64,000 nucleotides of DNA from Euclidia mi (Eukaryota > Arthropoda > Insecta > Lepidoptera > Erebidae). Position numbers and translations under genes: made by a program. Below are positions 10,728-22,280 of the stretch, one piece after another. The first letter of the stretch is position 1, and each line of letters starts with the position of its first letter. The DNA lies in contig OX123200.2 of assembly GCA_944739405.2 (NCBI GenBank), positions 4,108,761 through 4,172,760 on the forward strand, given 5' to 3'. The notes under the pieces are model-generated. The model saw only the letters and a program-made list of their open reading frames with translations, had not been told where the DNA came from and searched no databases.

Positions 10728-13700
10728 CTAGTAACATAAGCACATAAGTGTTACTCTCTCGAATTCCGCCAATGAACACACAAATATGTCAATCCGCGAT
10801 GCTACCAGGTTGAGTATACGAGTGGCTCGTAATACGTACGGAGCGTGTTTCGCACTTTCTGTGCGCGTTACCTGTACGTGAAATGGCTCTAGCCTAATTG
10901 CCTGGCGTAACCTAGTGTTTGGAACACGCAGCGCTAATGAACCCAGTATATCGGGATTATGTAATCTGCCACGAAACACCTCAAAGACGTACTTAGCCAA
11001 AGCGAAGTCCCGTCTCACTTCCAGCTTATAGTATCCAACCATGCCTAGGACAAATAATGTTGGATACATAAGCGGATAGTAAGGATATACTCCGTATAGT
11101 TTTTGATACAAGTACCTGGCGAATTTATTTTGTATCTTCTCCACCATGAGTTTATATTTAGCTTTATGGGGGTTCCAAATAATAGCACTGCTCTCCAGTC
11201 TGCTTCTTACTAGCGCATTATATAAAACCCTTACTGCTGCTACGTTATTGAATTCTCTTGTCTCTCGCATAATAAAACCCAAGCATCTAAAAGCTTTAGT
11301 ACAAGCTTGCACAATGTGATCGCGAAACCTCAAATCGGGAGTAAACATGACGCCTAAGTCCCGCATGGATGTAACGCGAGGAACTGTTTCTCCGTTCATG
11401 TGGTACGCGTAATGCAGCGGTGAACTTGCACGTGTATACGTCATTACGGTACATTTTTTAACATTAAAATATAAACAATTTTTATTGCTCCAGTCGACTA
11501 CTAGGTCAATATCTCTCTGGAGCCTCTCACAGTCTCCTTGGTCCTTCACACTTAAGAATAATTTTAGGTCATCCGCGAAAAGTAGACAACCTGCATGTTT
11601 TATCACCTCGGGCAAGTCATTTATCATAAGAATAAATGCAAGTGGACCCAAATTACTACCTTGTCCGACTCCTGAAAGAGTGAGATATGGATTAGAAACG
11701 TATCCCTCATTCTCCACATACTGCTTCCGATTGCCTAGATAGCTCGCAAAAAAATCTAGTAAGTCCGGGGTAAAACCTGCCAACGCAAACTTTGTCAGGA
11801 GGACATCGTTATCTACGCTATCAAAAGCTTTTTGGTAATCGAAATAGGCTACGTCAAGTTGAGTTCCCGCTGCTGAGCCGAGCACCGGTGTCGCGTACTT
11901 CATGAAGCACATGAGGTTCGAGTTAGTACTACACCCTGCACGGAATCCGTGTTGCGCATTGTTAAGGTGTGCACTAACCTGGCCCGAAATGCAAGAACCT
12001 AGTGCTGACTCAAAGATTTTCGCGAAAGTCGACAAAACCGCCACTGGTCTATAGTCACTGACTTTTGAACTAGGGGCACCTTTTGGGACTGGCGTTACCC
12101 TTGTAAGTTTCCAACCATCGGGGTAAAGGTTTTCTTTTAAACAAAGGTTGAACAAATACTGTAGCGGGCGGGTCAGCAACCTTCCACAGTCTTTCACTAG
12201 GAACGGAGGAATCCCGTCAGGACCCACTGATCTCTTAGGTTTAAGACGCCTAAGGGCTGTGCTTACTTCCGCGGCCGTTAACTGCCCTATGTGAACGCGT
12301 GTACCTCGGTCAGGCGCTTCGCGAGCCGCCACCTGAGTGCTCAGTTTTGGAGTATTTGTTGCATACACCGACAAAAAATAATCCGCAAACGCCTGGGCAC
12401 ATTCACTGTCCCGTAACGGTATAGTATCCTTCATGATCTGAGTTTTACTACGTTTCGAACGCGTATGATTAATATGCGCCCAGAATGAGTTCGGTTGTTT
12501 TATTAATTGTGACTCGATTCGTTTCCGATACTCGGAATAAGCAATACCTATCTTATTTTTTACTAGCGCCCGATAATTAGTAAACTTTTCGTAAGCTTGG
12601 ATGGAACGATTAGACTTAAATATCTTGTGCCAGAATGCTTTCTGTTTTATATCAGCTATCAAATCTGCCGTGTACCATTCCGGGTAACGATACCGTGAGT
12701 GATTGCTATAATGTTGTTTTTTTGGGACGCTTGCATCCAGTTTTTGATAAAATAAGTTATAAAATACATTATACGCTTCATTAGCGCTGCGTGCTGCATA
12801 AAGTTCACTCCAATCCTCCGCCTCCAACATCGAATAAAGTAAATGATAATTTGCTTTGACAAAGTTCCATCTCAGGTGGGAAGTAGCAAGCGATGGAGTG
12901 GGTGGAGGCTGTCGCAGGCTCGAGTTTGTACAATCAGTCTCAGTTTCGCGGTCGCGCGCGTGGCAGATGCGCACGCACAGCGCGCAGCGGCGGGTGCTGC
13001 GCGTCAATACAAGATAAATGTTGTAGTTCCTCGCAAACAGAGATCTCGTCGTCCGTAAATGTTGTTAATATGACATCTAGTGTTCGACTATTACAGTTAG
13101 TGACCTGATTACATTGGCGAAATCCGCAATAAGTAACAAAAAACTCGTAATAGCATTGTATGCTTTCATTGGCTGAATACAAGTTAAAATCTGCAGTAAG
13201 TACAACTTTGTTATATTGTGTACATAATTGTTCTAATAGGTGAAACATAGTCAAGTACTCCTGTTCAATAGTTTTGGAGGTATATACGCGACACAAAACA
13301 GATACATGAATTTATTATTAAAATGCACTGTTGCACAGACCATCTCGAACGCATTTTTGTCCAAGTTAGCGTTACCTGGCAACGACACTTTACGAACTTG
13401 AAGACCCTGGCGGCGCGGTGAAGCCACCAAGAACACTCCGCCATGCTTTCTGCCATCCATGCGGTCACAACGGAATATAACATAATCACTGGGTAGAAAT
13501 TCTCCGTCATGTATGGATTCATTTATGCCGCTTTCCGTTATTGCAAATAGATCGGCCGTAGAACCTAATATGTTTGTATAGAATGTTTTAAGTTTAGTTC
13601 TTAGTCCTCGAACATTCTGATAATATAATTCTATTGCATGTTTAGCGCTTTTCTTCGGTCGTGTTTCTTGAGCTTCGAAAAAAGGTCCACTCGCTAAACC

Positions 13701-13757
13701 GCGTATTAATAGGCCAAGCTTTTTCATTTGCAATCTGTTCAAATAGACTTTCTGCAA
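10728..13757 (-). pseudogene. LINE 1 ORF2: endonuclease-reverse transcriptase, frameshifted
   Basis: In life this protein would nick target DNA and copy its own RNA from the nick. The N-terminal APE endonuclease (YYQNVRGLR, AITESGIN, then DFN at about 13180) is followed by RT blocks GPDGIPP, YRPVAVLS, HGFRAGCST, YFDYQKAFDSVD, GVGQGSNLGPLAF and the catalytic FADD near 11575, with LGVMF and a C-terminal tail after it. The frame shifts near 13270 (at an A-run after YIPPK) and shifts back between about 13005 and 12950. The 759-codon open stretch 10728-13007 is the RT half, and its apparent start is an artefact of the second shift. It overlaps the end of ORF1 by about 116 bases. Confidence 0.85.
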
Positions 13758-14802
13758 TCCCTATTTTAAAGGAAGAGTAGTCACGTTCTATTTTGTGACT
13801 TATCTTCTCCACGCTGATATTGCTATTGCTACAGCTACAAATGCTAGTGACGTGTTTTATTATTATGTCCGTTGAAGTGTCTGGGTGCAAAGACCACACA
13901 TGCAGATACTTTTTTCTTTCAATAGCACGCAGATTATTCAATTGACTATTTTCTCCTGTCTTCACTGCTGTCCTATTTGCTTTCCTATCCTTCTTTTTAC
14001 TTGTAACTGTTCGCCACTCTCCCTTTGCCGTTTCCTCCTGCACTACATGCTTCTCAGTGACACCGTGTTCCATATTGCTGTCTGACTGTTGGACCTTAGC
14101 GCTTTTGTTGCTTTCAGCCGATGTGCTACCGCTCACTTGCGAGACGCGAACTTTGCTCTGGTCGGCTAGTTTAGTTGATCCCACGATGTTACTCCAAGAT
14201 GACTGGTTAGGGCTCTTAGGCAGGCTTGTTTGCTGTTTAGCTTTTTGAGGAGTTTTCTGTTGTTCAAACTCCTTCAATCTACGGTCTCTTTCAGCCAATT
14301 TAGCAATAAGCTCTTGATTCTCTCGAGAGCATGAAGCTACCATCATCTTGACATCACTGACTGCTTGCTCTAGGTCATGCATTTTTCTTACCACCAAATT
14401 CTGCAACGATTCCTCCACGGCAGCTAAGATTTCCTATCTAATGATATCTCTAATCTCTACAACGTTAATAAGCGGCGCCACCTCCTCTAGGTTATCCCTA
14501 CTAGGTGAACCGAGGGTCATACGCCTATTGGCCCGTGGTTTGGTATTCACGTTAGAGATACTAGCGTCGGAGACATCAAGAATAGACGCGTTTGTTGTTG
14601 ACCGAATTGGTGTTTCAGTATTATCGGCCTTAGGTGTCTTAGTGCAGCATAACGGGCAAAGCCAACCATCGTTTTGCCTGCTGTTATCGCTGGTAAAAGT
14701 AGCATTCACACAAATTTGGTGGTAGTTCGCCTTACAAGTTGTACATTTTATGGACCTTTTTGTCGTTATGTCTTGGTTGCATGCTGCACAAATTGTATTC
14801 AT
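13642..14802 (-). pseudogene. LINE 1 ORF1: PHD zinc finger + coiled coil, one in-frame stop
   Basis: ORF1 proteins of LINEs bind the element RNA. This one starts MNTICAAC and has a C4HC3 PHD-type finger in its first 50 residues (CAAC, CTTC, YHQIC, then WLCPLCC). A polar linker follows, then a heptad-rich coiled coil (around KMHDLEQAVSDVKMM) and a C-terminal domain with KKYLHVWSLHPDTS. A TAG at 14434-14436 interrupts an otherwise continuous 386-codon frame; downstream ATG 14418 is in the same frame. PHD fingers in ORF1 are known from CR1-like elements. Confidence 0.8.
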
Positions 14803-15440
14803 TGCAAAAATATATTTCCAACACGGTAAGTTGGGTAGCTGATTTATAAAATGTATCACGCCAAAGCCGCGTGATATTCTTGTGCAAGAGGGACAGCAAT
14901 AGTCAACACGTAGATGTGCGAGTGCGACAGATATATTGGATCGCGCGGGCAACGGGTTGTGTGAAATGACTCACCCGTAACGGTCAGCTGTTCTTTGTTG
15001 ACATTTTTTCTCTTCACTTTATATTGTGATATCTTCACAAATATTCACCCAAATATCTTGTTATTGACACAGATACTAGATCAGACTCCTATCTGTTCAA
15101 TGATTTAAGTGTAAACTATACTTGTTAACTTTTAACTTGATTTTACAAATAAAAATGCAGAGAGCTTATTCGTATGTATACTTCGGTAGCGCGCGCGCGG
15201 TAGTACGTATATAAAATGATAAACCAATACATTAGCTTTAAGTTTGACAGGCTTATTAAACAGGGATATTAAGTCTCTGCTAATGCTCATACGACGGCGA
15301 GAGGAGACCTATAGACAGTAACGACGAACGTTGTTCGACTTTAGTAATCTGTGGTTCGACTGAGTTGCTTATGATGATGAACACTCATTCAAACGCAAAC
15401 TTTCACGCTACCAGCAAGTGGTGTTTCAAAGTTGCTCCAT

Positions 15441-15548
15441 GTGTAGTGGGCATAACAGAAAATACAGTTCAAGCTATTGTCAGTAGCAGCACGGAGTCTG
15501 GAAATGTGCCCGGTACGGCAATAGGCTCGCCCCTTATTACGTGGGACT
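15441..15548 (+). repeat. SINE fragment (cagtagcagcacgg family)
   Basis: The block cagtagcagcacggagtctgg ... atgtgcccggtacggcaa ... ctcgccccttattacgtggg is shared, in reverse orientation, with 59520-59640 and in part with the SINE at 57838-58038 and with 54003-54115. The head is missing. Confidence 0.6.
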
Positions 15549-15549
15549 A

Positions 15550-16532
15550 AAGTATATCTGGCGAAAGGTGAGGCGTGACGATATGTATCTATCTCAAATC
15601 CTAGAAACGAGTCGCAAACTATTTGCATCAGCAGGATCGTTGCGTAGATTACGCAACTTCCTTCCAACTGCCACTAAGATTGCGCTTGCTCAAGCTCTGC
15701 TTCTGCCTATAATTGCCTACGCGGACGTCAGCTATCTTGACCCACTGAAGAGCAGCTAGATAAACTTGAGCGTCTCCAAAACTTTTGCATACGATTTATA
15801 TTTGGATTGCGCAAATATGATCACGTTTCAGATTTTCGCAACAAACTCAAGTGGCTGCCAATTCGTCTTCGCAGGAATACTCACATTCTTACATTGTTAT
15901 ATAATGTACTTTTTAATCCCTATTCTCCCTCTTATCTCAAAGAACGCTTTAAGTTCCTCGATGACACACATGTAAAGTCCTTGAGGTCGTCTGAGGATCT
16001 AACGCTGGAGATGCCGAAGCATTCCACAAATTACTTCGACAAATCTTTTACTGTTCAGGCTGTGCGACTGTGGAATGCTTTACCAGTGGAGATTCGAAGA
16101 GCAAGCACAATAAATATTTTCAAAGACTTGGTAAAGAAGCACTATTTCAAGGATTGACAAATATATCAACTTAATTACCGTCTGAGTTCATCACTTGTAT
16201 AAACTGTATCTATATTATTTAGTATATTGATATATATTTAATTGTATTTGTATAAATTATGTATGTATTTTATGTATGTAAGTAAAAGGTATATTTATTT
16301 ATGTATATATGTGTATCTTATTTAGGATAATCTTATTGATAATTATTTCACTTTAAAGCTACACCATGCCCACAATAATGCTTTAATCATTCCTATCCAT
16401 CCCAAGGTTGCCTGGCAGAGATCGCCCCTGGCGATAAGGCCGCCGTTTGTACATGAAACTTAGCTTTAAGTCACTATATAAAATGTACTTTACTTTGGTG
16501 TGCAATAAAGAATACATCTATCTATCTATGTA
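15550..16532 (+). pseudogene. 5'-truncated LINE: RT C-terminus and 3' UTR
   Basis: Frames at 15580-15760 and 15807-16157 join, after a frameshift near 15755-15800, into the C-terminal part of a Jockey/CR1-like ORF2: LLLPIIAYADVSYLD, LERLQNFCIRFIFG, then FTVQAVRLWNALPVEIR and FKDLVKKHYF before the stop at 16155-16157. A 3' UTR of about 350 bases ends in gcaataaagaatacatctat followed by an (atct)n tail near 16510-16530. This is a typical dead-on-arrival LINE copy, and a different family from LINE 1 (10511-15035). Confidence 0.75.
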
Positions 16533-17545
16533 TGTACAGTTCAAGCTACCAACATTCTATCTTAGCATTTGACCTCAAGATTCCTAATAGATTTATCCAT
16601 CGCAGTTGTTTAGAAGCTGTACTATCTACCGGTGAGTCCGTGAAATATTCAAGGCGGCCAATACTGCTTTATTCATGCCACCATCTGTTGTCTCGCTTTG
16701 TTGCCTCGACTGTACGCTACGCGCATAAATTGTGCTCAAAGGTCCGGCTGGGGACGGAGATGCGACTGGCATGTTTGCGATTCGAGAAGTTGCGACTTTT
16801 TGTAGTCCGGGACAAATAAGGCATTGTAAGAAGGTGTGAAGTCTTCTTCTTCAAAAGTCTTCAAATCCTACTAGATCTTTAAAGAAGTTTTCAAACATTA
16901 GGTTTGCCTGTGCCTTATTCTACAAATTTTTCACTAAACTAAACTTTGTAATGCAAGATTCCAATTTATACGCATCAATTTGAATCAAGTATAGTCGTAG
17001 AAGTCCTGCGCTTTCACTTGTTCTAAAAATTGTCACTAGCAACAAACCGAAACGTCTATCAAACCTCAACGTCTTTCAGGTAACGAATTTAAGCTACTTA
17101 GACAAATCGCCAAGCTACTCCACCGTATAAAGGCCCCTCACAAACACTGTCTGGTGTCCTTTGACGTGGTCGACAGCAATACGCAGAGCCGCCGACAAAT
17201 ATCAGTCGTGTGCGGAGGTTTTTTGTGACGTCACCGCGGAGGCCTGCGGTCTCGTGGTCGTTTTGTGAGCCGCCGACTTAGCGACGCTCTGACAGTTAGC
17301 CGTTTGGGAAATTTTAAATTTAAGTATATAGCGTATAGGTTTGGTACAATATTTGATATAAGCTCGAGGGGCTAATGGCTAAGTGTAGAAGGATTGATTT
17401 ACAATATTTATTTACGCCTGCAAAAATGTTTGTGTTTTGATTGACTGAAGAAAACATGTTTTACTTGGCAATTAGGTAAAGCCTGGTTAGACTGATTTTT
17501 TACTGGTGATCTTCTTTTTCCTTATAATTTTTTTTATGAAATCAT
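16533..17545. other. Spacer, nothing recognised
   Basis: A frame of 95 codons (16532-16819) has no motif. A GC-rich patch at 17150-17300 has no inverted or direct partner in the window. Confidence 0.4.
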
Positions 17546-17549
17546 TATG

Positions 17550-17715
17550 AGGGGACCTGCATGTCTAAGTTCTCCATAATGTTCTCGAAAGACATGTGAA
17601 GTCTGCCAAGTGCCAACCCGCACTTGCCAAAGGTGGTGAAACTCACTCATTTCATAATGGGAAAAGGAATCTGCCCTGTATTAGGTCAGATTATAAATAA
17701 GGTTGATGGGGTTAA
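17550..17715 (+). repeat. SINE fragment, same family as 52054-52345
   Basis: Shares gcatgtctaagttctcc, gaaagacatgtgaagtctgcc and the following spacing with 52190-52330, but the diagnostic tail is degraded here. Confidence 0.55.
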
Positions 17716-17734
17716 CACATAAGCTGCTTGATAA

Positions 17735-18316
17735 TAATATTTTGTAATCAAATTTTTGAAAAGGAGGAATGTGTTACAGCTTGTAATGTTATGATCGATG
17801 GACAACGTGTGAAGCAAGTGAATGATTTTGTATATTTAGGTGCGCTGTTTACTAGGAATGGTAAGAATGAAGAAGTTATTGGAAGAAGAGTTAATGCAGG
17901 TAATAGGGTGAATGAAGCTTTGGAGGCTTTTATGAACAGTCAAAACGTGTCCAAAAGGGCACGTTTGGCTGTGCATAGGGGAATGTTAGTACCTACACTT
18001 ATGTATGGTAGTGAAAGTTGGGTATGGCAGAATAGACATGAAATAGAATAAATGCTGTAGAAATTAGAGCACTGAGAAGTATGTGTGAAGTCTTTGAACG
18101 ACAGAGTTAAGAATTGTGTGATAAGAGAGCGTTATGGGGTAAAAGAAGATGTAGTGTCAACCATTGAGAAAGGCATGCTAAGATGGTTTGGACACATGGA
18201 GAGGATGAATGACGAAAGACTGAACAAGAAGAGATATATGTCAGGCTCGTTGCAAATGGCGTTCCGTAGTCTCTGCTTAACCCTCCGGGAAACAGGCGTG
18301 AGTCTATGCATGTATT
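17735..18316 (+). pseudogene. RTE-like LINE fragment 1 (RT C-terminus)
   Basis: The reading QVNDFVYLGALFTRNGK, RVNAGNRVNEALEAFM, LVPTLMYGSESWVWQ and then MLRWFGHMERMNDERLNKK is the post-catalytic C-terminal part of an RTE-type ORF. A shift near 18050-18100 breaks it, and about 170 bases present in the copy at 62374-63188 are missing after KKRY. The element ends with the shared 3' block gtagtctctgc ... gggaaacaggcgtgagtcta. The RT catalytic core is absent. Confidence 0.8.
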
Positions 18317-18322
18317 AAAAAG

Positions 18323-18479
18323 AATCAACAAATTCCGATGAAGTCGCTTTTGCTATAAAAATATTCCTATCAAAATTACTACCCATTATAATAAATATTT
18401 TTAATTATTATAATGGGTAGAAATTTTGATAGGAATAATAAATTAATAGCAAAAGAGACTTCATCGAAATTTGTTGATT
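18323..18479. mobile_element. Fold-back (palindromic) MITE-like element
   Basis: The two halves are imperfect inverted copies over their full length: aatcaacaaattccgatgaa...gctat and ttcctatcaaaatt..acccattataataa on the left mirror ttattataatgggt, aaattttgataggaa and the closing cttcatcgaaatttgttgatt on the right. The loop is a short AT stretch near 18400. It sits directly behind the 3' end of the RTE fragment. Confidence 0.8.
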
Positions 18480-18986
18480 ATTTTTTATTTGATTACGATT
18501 TACAAAATAGTAAATGAATAACAATATTCGGTTATTTGAAATTTCAAAACTAAATAAACAAAAGTAAGTGCATAACAACACATATGATAGCCTTATAAAC
18601 TGCCAATACATGCATATTTCAGTTTTCTAATTTGGCTCTGCAGCATTTTGTTATGTCATGAATACGTTTGGTATCTACTCAAGCTTATTTTTTTTTTTTT
18701 TGGCGTGCATTGTAACTATTGTCACAATTATATGCAATCATGTATGTTTATTTTTAGTAAAAGGCAGATACCGCCATAATTCAAACAGTTAAACGTTTGA
18801 TAAAATCGACACAAATCACTAATAACAATGCAATTTAAATATGCGATTCGGTCACAGATACGCAAAATAAAAACACTTTTTATTTATTATTAACTGGCAA
18901 TTATTTAAATGAAAAAGGCCTTCATAATAGGTTGATAAATCACAAAGCATCCTTGATCATAAAGTTTGGGATTGTTTCATTTCAAG
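18480..18986. other. Presumed upstream region of the host gene
   Basis: AT-rich DNA ahead of exon 1. No clear TATA box or initiator can be chosen from sequence alone. Confidence 0.3.
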
Positions 18987-19040
18987 ATGTTGAAAGTTAT
19001 TTTTATTTTAGTTATATTAGTTCACGTTCACAATATTTCA
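18987..19040 (+). CDS. Host gene exon 1: signal peptide (DUF1091/DM8-like secreted protein)
   Basis: The ATG opens an 18-codon exon, MLKVIFILVILVHVHNIS, a textbook hydrophobic signal peptide, and a strong donor (gtaagt) follows at 19041. The exon ends in phase 0, matching exons 2-4 (27066, 52482, 56804), all of which start and end in phase 0. Together they encode 193 residues. Being split from its gene by an 8-kb transposon-filled intron, this exon is easy to miss. The joining of the four exons is inferred from phase, orientation, size and the family layout; no transcript was seen. Confidence 0.65.
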
Positions 19041-19539
19041 GTAAGTAATCTTATTCGAGTATTCTTATTGTAGTGGCTACATTTAAGTGTTAGTTTTCAA
19101 ATAGTGAGTCGAGTTATTATTTCGCTGAAGCACTAAAGCTACTGTTTCGTCGAGCTTGCGTTCGCGACACATTTGAGTTGCGTAATTTTGAATATCCTCT
19201 GTTAAGTAATAATTAATAACTAATTTGCTCCACATTTTTACATAACTTCATGGTTTTAGTGCCTTTTTATTTATTTTTGTTAAGTCCTAAAACTAAACTT
19301 GGGCTAAACTACTCAGAAAAACCAATTCAGCCTGGTGTTAAAATTAATATTTTTACTTGATAAAAGTGTACATCTTGGATTAAGTGACGTATTCCATATT
19401 TTTATATGTATAAAGAGTTTTATGTTTATGGAAACCTTACCCTTACGCATTTATATATTTATTAATTTAAAAGTGGCTAGTCCATACAATCTTTTAGATA
19501 TTAAAAACATAAGACATGTTCTGACATCTTAATCTATTC

Positions 19540-20360
19540 ATACATACATACGGTGTCCGATCATTTGACAAAAAACAAATGAAAAATTTTCATTTGACAA
19601 AAAACATTTGACAAAATTATACTTGATAAATTTATTATTTTACAAACTATTGTATAATAAACTATTAAATCATTAGACAATATATTTAATATAAAAAAGT
19701 TATTATGCTAAAACATTAATTTACAAATTGATTATTTTTTTAAACATGTTATTTGGCAAAACAACGTAAAGCATAAATAACATTTGACAAAATGCCTTGC
19801 TTGGTAAATATTTTAGTAACCAAAATCTACGTTAAAACAACAATCTTTTTGTAGGGTCAACTGAAACAATGGCTGGTTAGGTTAGGTTAGAACTGCGACC
19901 TGCCAGAACCGAATTCTACTTATTTCGCTTAATTTAGGCAGTGTGTATTTTTTTTTAAAAGACTTAAGTTTCTTTGGAATTAGTATTAATACAAAATTAT
20001 TACTTGCCTATAAATAATCTGTCCAAGATGAAAATTGCAACCTTGCAATTAAATATTTTCTAAATTTCGCGTAAGTATTGGTTAGAAATTCGTTATTTTT
20101 AAAAACTAATAATTTATCTTCTAACTTTTTGTTCAATCACCAATTTGGCAAACGAATTACTTAGTGAAATGATTATTTTTAAAATAATTATTTAACATTT
20201 TAATTATTTTCCAAGTAAAACATTTGCGAAACCTGTATTATGTCAAATGATTGTTTTTAAAGTAATATGTTTGCAAAATGAAAGTTTGTCAAATGATTAG
20301 TTTTTCAATCGTTGTTTGTAAAATGATCTTTTGTCATACGTTTCTTGTCAAACAATAGTA
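19540..20360. mobile_element. Non-autonomous element with repeated CATTTGACAAA subterminal motifs
   Basis: The left half carries catttgacaaa in forward orientation (about 19563, 19588, 19604 and 19783). The right half carries it mainly inverted (tgtcaaatgatt near 20241 and 20287, then ttgtcatacg and cttgtcaaac). This mirror arrangement around a centre near 19900 suggests a DNA transposon with clustered subterminal transposase sites. No ORF; exact ends are uncertain. Confidence 0.5.
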
Positions 20361-20564
20361 AACCCATACATTTAAATATATGTTTGTAGTATTAAAATAA
20401 CCGCTTTTTAACACGCTTTTATTAGGTCGTCGTATATGTAACTAACTATGTAATGGAATCTAAGGTAACTAATTTAACCATCTTCCAAGGATCGTAGCGT
20501 AATGAAAATTGGCAGCTGTATGTAGTTCTGATGATAATTTAATAATATGGTACTGTCGAACTGA

Positions 20565-20905
20565 TCTGATGATGGAGCCAGAAGATAGGCGCTGGCATTC
20601 CATGATAGAATATTGTATCATAGTCGTGTTTGCACTTGTGAGAAAGGCCACGTTATGAACTTTGACTACAATTAGGTTTCAAGGTCTGATGATGAAGCTG
20701 GATGATAGGCACTGGCATTCCATGATGGAACATCGTATCATAGTCGAGTTTGCACTTGTGAGAAAGGCCACGTAATGAACTTTGACTACAATTAGGTTTC
20801 AAGGTCTGATGATGAAGCCGGAAGATAGGCACTGGCATTCCATGATAGAATATCGTATCATAGTCGTGTTTGCACTTGTGAGAAAGGCCACGTAATGGAC
20901 TTTGA
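20565..20905. repeat. 120-bp tandem repeat, nearly three copies
   Basis: Units start with tctgatgatg at 20565, 20685 and 20805, exactly 120 bp apart, and share ggcactggcattccatgat, gtttgcacttgtgagaaagg and tttgactacaattaggtttc. The last unit is cut short at about 20905. Substitutions distinguish the copies. Confidence 0.9.
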
Positions 20906-20934
20906 ATTATTTAAATATTTCGAATAAAATAAAA

Positions 20935-21078
20935 TAAAATATTTGCCAAATATTCATAAACATTTTTCAAATGTCATAAAAACCATAATCCACATGCCTG
21001 TTATGACTGGGACCTGAACCCACACCTTCAGAGCGTGAAGCGGATGTGTTATCCGCACGGCCATCGCCTTGTTAACTG
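20935..21078 (-). mobile_element. tRNA-headed SINE fragment
   Basis: On the minus strand the head reads ggcgatggccgtgcgg (A-box-like), then ggttcaggtcc (B-box-like), and the body runs to the AT-rich 20935 side. No other copy lies in the window. Confidence 0.5.
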
Positions 21079-21079
21079 T

Positions 21080-21312
21080 TTGTGGTGAATTTGGCGAACA
21101 CTTGACAAAGTGTTACGATGACGAGTGTTTACGTTATGTAACTTGAATCTATCATTTCCAAATAATGAAATAGTCTTCAAACTTCTTTGTTTTGGTAATT
21201 ATTCTGTTTCACTTGTGTTTCACGACCAGCCAATTTCTCGTGTAGACGTCAGTATGACTTATACTTGGACTTATCTGTTCCGTGACATTTTGACATGACA
21301 CTGGCCGTCACA
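21080..21312 (-). mobile_element. Candidate Ty3/gypsy LTR with adjoining polypurine tract
   Basis: On the minus strand ctagaggggggtag (21326-21313) is a good polypurine tract and is followed immediately by TGTGACGG, a typical LTR start. Directly upstream (21354-21638) is a gypsy-type protease remnant in the same orientation. The far end of the LTR is not defined. Confidence 0.4.
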
Positions 21313-21353
21313 CTACCCCCCTCTAGACATGCGCGTTCCGCGCATCTTTAGAT

Positions 21354-21638
21354 TCACGATGCATCGCTCTCCTGCCGACAGGAATGAATCAAGTCATTAA
21401 ACTTCGTAGATATAGGATTGTAATCTATGTGCAGATTTGCTTTCTTTGAGGCACAAAACTTTCCCCATGCCACCACCTTTCTTTGGACTTTTTTTTTCTT
21501 GACATCTCCACACTTAAGGATACCACATTTACTATCTAATCTGCATTGATGATATCTAAAGAAATCCAGCCCAACAATGCAATTGTCTACGATATCTGCA
21601 ATAACCGCTCGTTGCCAAAATAGGTTGTCACTTGTCAC
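21354..21638 (-). pseudogene. Ty3/gypsy pol remnant: end of aspartic protease region
   Basis: The frame contains AVIADIVDNCIVGLDFFRY and CRLDSKCGILKCG. This is the characteristic second half of gypsy-type proteases (ADI.D.CILG.DFL, then LD...G.L..G). The catalytic D[ST]G half and all of RT, RNase H and integrase are gone; the polypurine tract follows within 30 bases, so most of the element was deleted internally. Confidence 0.6.
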
Positions 21639-22222
21639 CGATTTTTAACACGCTTTTCATAGGTTTTCGGTTCGGTCATCGTGCGCCCCAAGCTTTTACA
21701 ATCAAATATTATAATTAAAAGCACATAGTTTACACTTCAGCCAAGAAATAGAGACAACTTGAACGATCCATAATTTATTTTTTGTTTTTACGTGCATTTA
21801 TAAAAGCGTGTTTTCCTAGTGTTTTTTAAACTATTAATTTATTACTAAATGCATATGTATACACGGTACATATACCGAAATTACATTTTTATAATTATTA
21901 AATTAAAATTAATTAAAATTAAAATTAAATTAAAATTAAAATTAAAAATTAAAAATGTATTTATTTCTCACCACATTACAATATTAAATCTTAAAGTTAA
22001 GCTTACATTACACATGTAGACACTTTGAATGTGGGAGACTGATGCCTAAACTAGGTCGAAACCTGTATTTTAGGACATCAGGCCACCACCCCTTTTAAAT
22101 TTACAAAATCATGTATTATTGAAAGAGCAGACATAAAGATATAATACATTACGCAAATAGTATCATTGTACATGATTGTGATGAAAAGAGTGAAATTAAA
22201 ATAAGTAAGTGAGTATACTCTA

Positions 22223-22223
<1 letters not shown>

Positions 22224-22272
<49 letters not shown>
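22224..22272. repeat. (GT)n microsatellite
   Basis: An uninterrupted gt run inside the 3' UTR of LINE 2, about 20 units. Confidence 0.95.
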
Positions 22273-22275
<3 letters not shown>

Positions 22276-22280
22276 TGAAA

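Larger units (their letters stand above)
10511..15035 (-). mobile_element. Non-LTR retrotransposon 1 (Jockey/CR1-like) with PHD-finger ORF1
   Basis: Reading on the minus strand: a 5' leader (from roughly 15035), ORF1 (14802-13642), an overlapping ORF2 (about 13757-10728), then a 3' UTR ending in a (taaa)n-type tail at about 10511-10525. An APE-type endonuclease followed by RT, two ORFs and a microsatellite-like tail define a Jockey-superfamily LINE. One ORF1 stop and two ORF2 frameshifts make it dead. The 5' limit is approximate; no target duplication was established. Confidence 0.85.

Noticed and set aside
19874..19890. ggttaggttaggttag, the insect telomere unit TTAGG
   Set aside because: Only about three units within an intronic repeat region; far too short for a telomere or an internal telomeric array.
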